Positions 1 through 4,648 of a stretch of 10,831 nucleotides of DNA are shown piece after piece. The number at the start of each line of letters is the position of its first letter. Within the stretch, counting starts at the first letter, position 1. The notes below the pieces were generated by a model. It made no database searches and was not told the origin of the DNA. It worked only from the letters and a program-made list of their open reading frames with translations. A program made the translations under genes and the position numbers. The DNA comes from Deltaproteobacteria bacterium (lineage in GTDB: Bacteria > Desulfobacterota > Desulfobaccia > Desulfobaccales > 0-14-0-80-60-11), in the NCBI GenBank assembly GCA_021817645.1, contig JAKAGH010000078.1, positions 1-10,831 of the forward strand, in the 5' to 3' direction.

Positions 1-45
1 CCCCAGGCCCTCAACATCGTCCTATACCTCTCCCAGAGTAAGTAA
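1..45 (+). CDS. C-terminal tail of an unidentified gene (5' truncated)
   Basis: Reading from base 1, fourteen sense codons (PQALNIVLYLSQSK) run to a TAA at 43-45. The peptide has an ordinary composition and is followed by a gene-free stretch holding a possible terminator, so it may be the end of a gene that starts left of the window. Fourteen residues are too few to assign a family, and an open frame of this length can occur by chance. If real, it is the next gene inward in the integrative element. Confidence 0.3.
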   Translation, partial: PQALNIVLYLSQSK

Positions 46-182
46 GCCGCCTGGCGGCGGATGACTTCCCAAAATTCCCCGATATCGAGTTTGTGGAGCC
101 TTGACGGACATAAGGGACGTGTCCTCCATAAATGACCTACCTCAATTTTTGCAGGTCGAGCTCTAGTCCATAGAAAGGCGTG

Positions 183-214
183 CGCCAAAAAAATTGGCGG
201 TGCGGTTTTTTTTT
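183..214 (+). terminator. Possible rho-independent terminator
   Basis: A 6-bp stem (CGCCAA at 183-188, TTGGCG at 194-199) with an AAAAA loop is followed, after a 6-base gap, by nine T residues (206-214). This would end transcription of the gene whose tail is at the left edge. The gap between stem and T-run makes it weaker than a textbook terminator. Confidence 0.35.
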
Positions 215-215
215 A

Positions 216-244
216 TTGACGTATATACAATATAAGAATAAAAA
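216..244 (+). promoter_or_regulatory. Candidate promoter with a small AT-rich dyad, ahead of the ankyrin gene
   Basis: TTGACG (216-221) is followed at 17 bp by TAAAAA (239-244), a passable -35/-10 pair in a very AT-rich stretch. Inside the spacer is a 5-bp dyad, TATAT (222-226) and ATATA (230-234), separated by ACA. Such a dyad could be an operator, for example for the ribbon-helix-helix domain of the gene just downstream. The -10 is poor and the AT richness makes chance matches likely. Confidence 0.3.
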
Positions 245-284
245 AGGATTATAGATTTAAAATGTATGTACTTCATGGGCCGGT

Positions 285-959
285 ATGGAAAAAACAAAAC
301 CTGTTCAATTGCGGCTCGATTTAAAAGTCATTGATTTTTTTAAATCATTTGGCAGAGGGCATATAACCCGCATGCAAAATGCCCTTGCCGCGTATATGGC
401 TGCTCACCGGCTTGAGGATGGTAGTGGGGAGCCTGGACTGATTTTGGCCGTTCGTGCGGATGATGTTTTGGCTGCGCGAACTTTGTTGGCCGATGGGGCA
501 GACCCTAACATTTTGGATTCGGCTGGGTTTTCGGCTTTGGCATGGGCTGTGCGATACCACCAGACTCAAATGGCTTTGCTTTTGTTGTCGGTCGGGGCTG
601 ATCCTAATAGCATCTCAGCAAGGCCTAGTCTAACTCTTCTGATGGAGGCCTCGGCTGAGAGGCACCTTGATTTGATATTTGGCTTGCTGGCGGCCGGCGC
701 CGACCCCAATCTCCAATCCACTCCCCACCTTAGGACGGCTTTAATGATAGCTGCATCTCACGGCCACTTGGATGTTGTCCAAATCTTGCTTGGGGCTGGC
801 GCTGATTGTACTCTTCGCGACCGGGACGGAAATTCGGCCCTAAACGTCGCCGAGCAAGCCTTGCAGGTTAGCGATTTCTTGTTTCCGGGAAAGCGACCTC
901 TTTATGTCGAGGTTGTTCGCTTTTTAACCACTTTCGGCGGAAAAAATGAGTCTTGCTGA
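285..959 (+). CDS. BrnA-like ribbon-helix-helix domain fused to ankyrin repeats
   Basis: This 224-residue protein has two parts. Residues 6-41 (VQLRLD, then FFKSFGRGHITRMQNAL and AYMAAH) match the ribbon-helix-helix end of BrnA-type antitoxins: a beta strand of RLD type, a helix, a G-x-G turn with TR, and a second helix. Such domains dimerise and bind operator DNA. From about residue 50 to 178 there are four ankyrin-type repeats, seen by their recurring LL-x-x-GADPN or GADC ends (71-75, 104-108, 138-142, 172-175), and a degenerate fifth to about 217. Ankyrin repeats bind proteins. The ATG at 285 is chosen because the RHH begins six residues later; no good ribosome binding site is visible. Its end overlaps the next ORF by 14 bases, so it probably shares an operon with the HTH and integrase genes. 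I see no BrnT toxin beside it. The role is unknown: perhaps a regulator of the element whose DNA binding is modulated by a protein partner. Confidence 0.85.
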   Translation: MEKTKPVQLRLDLKVIDFFKSFGRGHITRMQNALAAYMAAHRLEDGSGEPGLILAVRADDVLAARTLLADGADPNILDSAGFSALAWAVRYHQTQMALLLLSVGADPNSISARPSLTLLMEASAERHLDLIFGLLAAGADPNLQSTPHLRTALMIAASHGHLDVVQILLGAGADCTLRDRDGNSALNVAEQALQVSDFLFPGKRPLYVEVVRFLTTFGGKNESC

Positions 960-1335
960 CGAGTTAGGACCGGCGCGAACAGCCAAAGAAATCGCAGAGA
1001 TTTTTTCGGTTGACCCGCGCACCGTACGGAAGTACCCTGAGTTTTACGGTGGCGTGCAGGTTGCACCCGGTGTCTACCGGTTCTTTGACAACCGCATAAG
1101 GGAGATCGTTTATGCCAACGAAAACGGTTCGCAGAGGAGTGCTGCGATGGAGAGCTGTGGTAAAGGTTCGAGGCAAGACAGTTGCTTCACGGTGGTTCGG
1201 CCAGGGAGAGAGGGAGAAGCGCAAAGCAATCATATGGGAGGAGGAAGAAAAAAAGCGGATCCTGGAGGAGAGCAAGAGGCTGACCCCCACGGGATCTTTA
1301 ACCATGGGCGATTGGGCGACAAGTTATCTCGATGA
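946..1335 (+). CDS. Small HTH (excisionase-like) DNA-binding protein, overlapping the integrase
   Basis: A 129-residue ORF. Residues 10-34 (ARTAKEIAEIFSVDPRTVRK) form a helix-turn-helix of the MerR/excisionase type, followed by a beta wing (GGVQVAPGVYRFF, 35-47) and a helix (48-57). Small proteins of this design commonly sit just upstream of tyrosine integrases in mobile elements, where they act as recombination directionality factors or regulators. The ATG at 946 lies inside the end of the ankyrin gene, suggesting translational coupling. From 1112 onward the frame runs inside the integrase gene, so its last 74 or so residues (low complexity, rich in G, R and S) are probably of little importance; the conserved part ends near residue 60. 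Function is inferred from the fold and position. Confidence 0.7.
   Translation: MSLADELGPARTAKEIAEIFSVDPRTVRKYPEFYGGVQVAPGVYRFFDNRIREIVYANENGSQRSAAMESCGKGSRQDSCFTVVRPGREGEAQSNHMGGGRKKADPGGEQEADPHGIFNHGRLGDKLSR
1098..1104 (+). promoter_or_regulatory. Ribosome binding site fixing the integrase start
   Basis: AAGGGAG lies 7 bases before the ATG at 1112. It lies inside the HTH gene and supports independent initiation of the integrase rather than a fusion of the two frames. Confidence 0.65.
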
Positions 1336-2218
1336 CGTTAAAGAAAGGAAGTTGAAGCAAAATTACCTCATTCAAAGGGCAGCCTTCCGCCGATTGTCCG
1401 CATTGGTTGGGGGCGATTGCGCACTCAGTCAGTTAACACCAGCATTCGCGCTAAAATTTTTGCGGCGGCGGTTTGTTTCGTGCAGCGGCTATGCTGCCAA
1501 TAGGGACAGAGGGATTTTATCCAGGGCCTGGGAATGGGGGCGAAAGTTTATTGATGGATTTCCGAATGTTGCTAATCCTTTTCTTGCCGTGGAGCGGTTC
1601 CCGGCAGACTCGAAGCTCAGGTATGTCCCACCTGAGGCCGACTTTGATAAGGTGATGGCAATAGCAGAGGGTCAAGATAAAGTAATGCTTAGCGCATTTC
1701 TACGTCTGGCAGCTCGTCGGGGAGAGTTATTCGGTCTGAAATGGAGCGACGTGGATTTCGGGGAGCGTATCGTGAGACTCGCCACAAGAAAGACCAGCAA
1801 TGGTTCTTTGCGAGTAGACTCTATCCCGATGACTGAAGAGCTAAGACTGACTCTCTTGCAATGGCGGCAGGAACAATCTGTCCAATCGGAATTTGTTTTT
1901 TCGATGGTTGACAATGCCTTTGCTGCAAGCCGCAGTCCAGGAGATCGATTCACCAACCGGAGCCACTTCATGCAGAAAATATGTACGCGGGCCGGGGTGA
2001 CACCTTTTGGATTTCATTCTATCAGACATCTGAGCGCAGTTATTCTCTACAAGGCGGGCAAAAAACTTGCCACCATCCAAAAGTTTTTGCGGCACCAGGA
2101 TGCCACAACCACCAACCGGTATCTTAAAAGTTTGGGGTTTGAGATAGAAGATATACGGTCGTCAGTGGAGGTATTGGATAGAGGGCCGGCAAAGGATCCC
2201 TTTGCCCCAAAAGAGTGA
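1112..2218 (+). CDS. int: Tyrosine-type site-specific integrase
   Basis: A 368-residue phage/ICE-type tyrosine recombinase that would integrate and, with a directionality factor, excise the element by strand exchange at an attachment site. The N-terminus (about 1-55), basic and then Glu/Lys-rich, resembles an arm-binding domain; about 62-160 is the SAM-like core-binding domain; about 170-345 is the catalytic domain. All catalytic positions are visible: R202 (ARRGEL), K227 (TRKTSN), H302 and R305 (HSIRH), H328 (LRHQD) and the nucleophile Y337 (TNRY). The length is normal and there is no frameshift, so it looks functional. The gene reads toward the 3' end of tRNA-Glu, 99 bases away, which is the usual arrangement when the tRNA 3' part is the integration site. 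The start at 1112 is supported by a good ribosome binding site. Confidence 0.97.
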   Translation: MPTKTVRRGVLRWRAVVKVRGKTVASRWFGQGEREKRKAIIWEEEEKKRILEESKRLTPTGSLTMGDWATSYLDDVKERKLKQNYLIQRAAFRRLSALVGGDCALSQLTPAFALKFLRRRFVSCSGYAANRDRGILSRAWEWGRKFIDGFPNVANPFLAVERFPADSKLRYVPPEADFDKVMAIAEGQDKVMLSAFLRLAARRGELFGLKWSDVDFGERIVRLATRKTSNGSLRVDSIPMTEELRLTLLQWRQEQSVQSEFVFSMVDNAFAASRSPGDRFTNRSHFMQKICTRAGVTPFGFHSIRHLSAVILYKAGKKLATIQKFLRHQDATTTNRYLKSLGFEIEDIRSSVEVLDRGPAKDPFAPKE

Positions 2219-2252
2219 AGCTCTCTGAGCGGCAACTCAAAGAGCTTCTGGT

Positions 2253-2277
2253 TATCCACCTGGTGTATCCACCAGGT
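2253..2277. repeat. Hairpin plus 8-bp direct repeat between integrase and tRNA-Glu
   Basis: ACCTGGTG (2258-2265) and CACCAGGT (2270-2277) form a perfect 8-bp inverted repeat with a TATC loop. Overlapping it, TATCCACC occurs at 2253-2260 and 2266-2273. A second inverted pair, ATTCCAA (2278-2284) and TTGGAAT (2307-2313), follows. There is no T-run, so a plain terminator is unlikely. The position, between int and the presumed att core, suits arm-type integrase or accessory-protein sites, but this is inference. Confidence 0.5.
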
Positions 2278-2317
2278 ATTCCAAGGTCACGGAGTCATGC
2301 AACCTATTGGAATTATT

Positions 2318-2393
2318 TGGTAGTCCCAACGGGAATCGAACCCGTGTCTTTGCCGTGAGAGGGCAATATCCTAGGCCGCTAGACGATGGGACC
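2318..2393 (-). tRNA. tRNA-Glu (anticodon CUC)
   Basis: On the minus strand a 76-base cloverleaf can be folded. The 7-bp acceptor stem starts GGTCCCA and pairs with TGGGACT (a G-T pair at 1-72). The anticodon stem TTGCC/GGCAA encloses the loop CTCTCAC, giving anticodon CTC, which reads GAG (Glu). The T-arm is ACGGG-TTCGATT-CCCGT. The 3' CCA is encoded (2318-2320). The 3' end faces the integrase gene, and the tRNA is intact, as expected when an element restores the 3' half on integration. It has its own promoter. Confidence 0.97.
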
Positions 2394-2403
2394 GCCTTCT
2401 ATT

Positions 2404-2433
2404 TTTATAACCAAAGGGTGCCGGGCTTGTCAA
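2404..2433 (-). promoter_or_regulatory. Sigma-70-type promoter of tRNA-Glu
   Basis: On the minus strand a perfect TTGACA (+ strand 2428-2433) is followed at 18 bp by TATAAA (2404-2409), or at 17 bp by TTATAA (2405-2410). The mature tRNA begins ten bases further on at 2393. Strength and position fit a stable-RNA promoter. Confidence 0.8.
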
Positions 2434-2538
2434 TGGGGTTGTGGCTGCCAGCGCCTGGTAGAGGCAAAAGTAATTGCCGTGTGGTTGATCGCCGTTTCGT
2501 CCTCGTTGCCTAAAAAATGCAAAATCCCTCTCTGGTTT

Positions 2539-2543
2539 GGGAG
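2539..2543 (+). promoter_or_regulatory. Ribosome binding site that decides the phosphoesterase start
   Basis: GGGAG lies 8 bases before the ATG at 2552. An in-frame TTG at 2537 overlaps this site and has nothing comparable upstream, so the ATG is preferred. Confidence 0.6.
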
Positions 2544-2551
2544 AAAAATCA

Positions 2552-2941
2552 ATGCCCAAATATGTGATCCACCACCACCTGGCCCGCCGGGAGCATTGGG
2601 ACTTGCGCCTGGAAGTGGACGGGGTGCTGAAATCCTGGGCCGTACCCAAGGAGCCCTCCCCGGACCCGGCGGTCAAACGCCTGGCCGTGATGGTGGAGGA
2701 TCATGCCCTGGAGTATGGCGATTTTCAAGGGACCATTCCCGAGGGCGAATATGGGGCCGGAAAAGTGAGGATTTGGGATACCGGCGCTTTCGAGAATCTC
2801 GGACCCGGATCCATGGCCGCAGCCCTGGCCCAGGGCCGGGTGGAAGTGCGCGTGGAGGTCCACAGGTTGCAGGGCAATTTCGCCATAATCCGTATTAAAG
2901 GCAAGGAAAACGACTGGCTCTTCTTTAAGATGAAGGACTGA
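2552..2941 (+). CDS. Stand-alone LigD-type DNA 3'-phosphoesterase
   Basis: This 129-residue protein matches the 3'-phosphoesterase module that forms one end of bacterial DNA ligase D. It trims 3'-phosphate or 3'-ribonucleoside ends so that a break can be sealed, with Mn2+ at the active site. The conserved core is clear: H9 and the HWDLRLE block (H15, D17, R19), then DGVLKSWAVPKEPS (23-36), VEDHALEYGDFQG (48-60, with H51 and Y55) and IPEGEYGAG (62-70). H9, D17 and H51 align with the metal ligands known from Pseudomonas LigD (H42, D50, H84). No ligase or polymerase domain is attached and none is in the window, so this is the solo form, also known in some archaea and bacteria. The gene begins about 120 bases beyond the tRNA promoter, so it is probably host DNA. 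Its last 17 bases overlap the end of the convergent mobA-like gene. Confidence 0.93.
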   Translation: MPKYVIHHHLARREHWDLRLEVDGVLKSWAVPKEPSPDPAVKRLAVMVEDHALEYGDFQGTIPEGEYGAGKVRIWDTGAFENLGPGSMAAALAQGRVEVRVEVHRLQGNFAIIRIKGKENDWLFFKMKD

Positions 2942-3554
2942 GGTCCGGGTTTTCCTGGACCAGTCGAGCCGCAGCCTCCAAGTCCTCCCGAGTATTGAGA
3001 TTCATAAAACTTCGGCCCTGGGGGTCCAGCCGGGCAACCTCCTCCGGCGGCAGCGCCAGGGCCCGGCACTGCTCGAGGAAGCGTTTCACGTGGCGGCTGC
3101 CCTCATTTAAGAAAGCAGTAAGGCGAGTCAAGATATTCACGGAATAAATGCCGGGAAAAGGTTGCAGTCCCCGGGAAGTGTGGCAGACCACCGCGGTCCG
3201 GATGCCCCGGCCGGCCCGGGAAACCAGGGCCGCCAGCAGAGACGCGGCTGGGAAGGGTGCATCCGCCGCGGCCGCCAGCACCAGCCGGGTAGGGGCGTAA
3301 AACAGAGCGGTCTCCAGCCCCCCCAGGGGCCCTTGCCCGGGCCGCAGGTCCGTGAGCAGGGGCAGGCCCAGGCAGAGGTGGGCCTGGGGCTGGTTGGTGA
3401 TCAGCCAGCAGGATTCAACCCAGGGGGCCAGAGCCTCTGCCACCCATAAAGCCAGGGGGCGGCTCCCCAGCAGCAGGGAGGGTTTATCCTGCCCCAGCCT
3501 CCTGCTCATGCCTCCAGCCAGAATGGCGCCGGTGATCTGTTTGGAAAAGTTCAA
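2925..3554 (-). CDS. mobA: Molybdenum cofactor guanylyltransferase-like protein (MobA family)
   Basis: MobA attaches GMP to molybdopterin to make the guanine dinucleotide cofactor used by DMSO-reductase-family enzymes such as formate dehydrogenases. The nucleotidyltransferase signature is intact: LAGG-x-SRR-x-G-x-DK at residues 12-24 of the form given here, then GQGPLGGL (73-80), the metal-binding ADAPF (97-101) and the C-terminal NLNTREDL (185-192). The frame is open back to a GTG at 3638, but that would put 39 residues of non-conserved, repetitive sequence before LAGG. MobA normally has only about ten, so I prefer the TTG at 3554 (209 residues, typical length); neither start has a strong ribosome binding site. 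The 3' end overlaps the convergent phosphoesterase gene by 17 bases. No molybdoenzyme gene is nearby. A related NTP transferase for another cofactor is possible but less likely. Confidence 0.88.
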   Translation of the reverse strand: MNFSKQITGAILAGGMSRRLGQDKPSLLLGSRPLALWVAEALAPWVESCWLITNQPQAHLCLGLPLLTDLRPGQGPLGGLETALFYAPTRLVLAAAADAPFPAASLLAALVSRAGRGIRTAVVCHTSRGLQPFPGIYSVNILTRLTAFLNEGSRHVKRFLEQCRALALPPEEVARLDPQGRSFMNLNTREDLEAAARLVQENPDLSPSS

Positions 3555-3663
3555 AATTCCAGGTTCCAAGTGCAAAGTTTGAAATCCCCGGGCAGTGGCA
3601 GTCTTCTCCAGTTTCCGGAAAGAGCCCTGGACTCCCACTGCTTAGCCAGCCAAAAGAGGTTTC

Positions 3664-3761
3664 CCCCTTGGGGGAGCCCGGTGTTTTCCTGGAAAGGGGT
3701 GATGCGCGCAAACCCTGCGCGCCTATACTTTCTTAAAATTTTTCAGGAAAAGAAAGAAAGT
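3664..3761. repeat. Inverted repeats in the gap between the MobA-like and MerR genes
   Basis: The gap downstream of the MerR gene holds three hairpin-capable pairs. TCCCCC and GGGGGA flank TT in the sequence just after 3660. GCGCGC occurs at 3704-3709 and 3717-3722 around a 7-base loop. ACTTTCTT (3727-3734) pairs with AAGAAAGT (3754-3761). The last lies just beyond the MerR stop and could help end its transcript, but there is no canonical stem plus T-run on the minus strand. Confidence 0.4.
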
Positions 3762-3774
3762 TCGCAGGTGGGGC

Positions 3775-4218
3775 TCAAGATTCCGGCTTATCCAGAATCT
3801 TTTCTTTTTTAACGCTCCGGTTCAGATATACGGCGCACCGCTGGCACGGACCGTTGCAGAGGGTGTCGTTATATTCCCGCACTTCATAGCAGGGTCGCCA
3901 GGGGAGTTTATACGCGGGGCAGTCTTCCTTCTTTGCACAATTAAAAATATTCCAGCAGGGCGCCAGGACCATCAGGTTGCGCAGGCAGGCCAGAGTGAAG
4001 CCCCGGTCGTGGATCAGGCTGTTGATCTGATTAATCTGGGTGACGTCAAAGGAGGAATAGAGGCGGTTATTGGTATTCTTCTCCCTTAAGGGTTTGATAA
4101 AACCCTCTTTTTCATACTCCCGGATCCGCTTCTGAGAGAGATTCACCAGGCGCGAAACCTCATTGATCAGAAAAAGATCGCCTTCGCCTGCGGCTCTCTT
4201 GTTTTTTCCTCGGGGCAT
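3775..4218 (-). CDS. MerR-family regulator with a cysteine-rich C-terminal domain
   Basis: A 147-residue protein. Residues 15-55 (LFLINEVSRLVNLSQKRIRE, then YEKEGFIKPLR and NRLYSSFDV) are a MerR winged helix-turn-helix; the helix at about 58-85 (DVTQINQINSLIHDRGFTL) is the usual MerR linker. The C-terminus carries cysteines at 78, 88, 94, 100, 110, 121, 125 and 128, including PCWNIFNC, DCPAY and CNGPCQRC. That number suggests bound zinc or an Fe-S cluster, so the likely role is a metal- or redox-responsive transcription factor. The signal and targets are unknown. The ATG at 4218 has no strong ribosome binding site but is the only start that keeps the HTH complete. A promoter with a dyad in its spacer lies upstream (4342-4370), suggesting self-regulation. 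It may also affect neighbours, but nothing in the sequence proves this. Confidence 0.88.
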   Translation of the reverse strand: MPRGKNKRAAGEGDLFLINEVSRLVNLSQKRIREYEKEGFIKPLREKNTNNRLYSSFDVTQINQINSLIHDRGFTLACLRNLMVLAPCWNIFNCAKKEDCPAYKLPWRPCYEVREYNDTLCNGPCQRCAVYLNRSVKKEKILDKPES

Positions 4219-4341
4219 ATTCGATTCTATAAGGGATTTAGTTTAAACAAATTTCACATAAAACGAGTGGAGTTACAAGAAAAATTTGTCCCCCAATTTT
4301 TTTTTTAGAAAAGGGGGCAGGCGGGTTTTTTAATAAAACCT

Positions 4342-4370
4342 ATAATATGAATCTATTCAAACTGTTGCAA
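4342..4370 (-). promoter_or_regulatory. Promoter of the MerR-like gene with a dyad in the spacer
   Basis: On the minus strand TTGCAA (+ strand 4365-4370) and TATTAT (4342-4347) are separated by exactly 17 bp. The spacer contains a perfect dyad, TGAAT-CT-ATTCA (4348-4359). MerR-family proteins bind dyads between -35 and -10, often with a 19-bp spacer at activated promoters; 17 bp would fit repression or autoregulation. A 5' leader of about 115 bases would precede the ATG at 4218. Confidence 0.5.
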
Positions 4371-4400
4371 GAGGAAAGATAGGGGAAGGAGTAACGGCTG

Positions 4401-4436
4401 CTCGCGTCTGTTTTGCGCGAGGGGGAGGACGTCCTC
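4401..4436. repeat. Hairpin and 12-bp palindrome after the J-domain gene
   Basis: CTCGCG (4401-4406) pairs with CGCGAG (4416-4421) around a 9-base loop, and next to it GAGGACGTCCTC (4425-4436) is a perfect palindrome. Both lie just downstream (minus strand) of the third-repeat stop at 4467 and upstream of the MerR promoter. They could stall transcription leaving the J-domain gene or bind a protein. No T-run follows. Confidence 0.4.
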
Positions 4437-4466
4437 TCGTGGAACCGCCCCCTCCCGCGGCAGCAG

Positions 4467-4648
4467 CTAAATTATCCTGGCTTTCAGGTTTCGGGAAACA
4501 TCGGCAAAGCCGATTACCCGGTCTCCAGGGAAATTTATCTGGGAATACCTATACCACCAGGTGTTGCCCCAAACATAGGTGGGGTAGCCCTGCACCGCCA
4601 GCACCCGGCGTTTGCTGGAGCCTAAAGCAAAATAATCCCGATGGGCTT
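4467..4648 (-). pseudogene. Out-of-frame third repeat of the J-domain protein
   Basis: Beyond the TGA at 4649 the minus strand still encodes a clear third copy of the protein's repeat, but one frame away, ending at a TAG (4467-4469). It reads RDYFALGSSKRRVLAVQG, then PTYVWGNTWWY and GDRVIGFADVSRNL, matching repeats 1 and 2 block for block. Joining it to the main frame needs a -1 shift near the GGG just before the TGA, that is, one lost base or two gained. The conserved repeat implies that the ancestral gene included it. Either the gene was recently truncated or the assembly carries a single-base error. No canonical slippery heptamer is present in the right phase, so programmed frameshifting is unlikely. 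Confidence 0.75.

Noticed and set aside
1..284. A second copy of the tRNA-Glu 3' end (the other att site) at the left of the window
   Set aside because: No match to the TGGTAGTCCCAACGGG stretch was seen there, so the far end of the element must lie outside the window.
46..284. A BrnT-like toxin gene upstream of the RHH-ankyrin gene
   Set aside because: This gap has no open frame of adequate length, and the 14-residue tail before it does not look like a BrnT C-terminus.
2386..2898. A 170-codon open frame on the + strand
   Set aside because: It overlaps the tRNA promoter and the phosphoesterase gene in another frame, and the product is a Gly/Pro/Arg-rich shadow.
3555..3638. Extending the MobA-like protein to the GTG at 3638
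   Set aside because: The extra residues are not MobA-like, push LAGG far from the N-terminus, and the GTG has no ribosome binding site; it remains possible.
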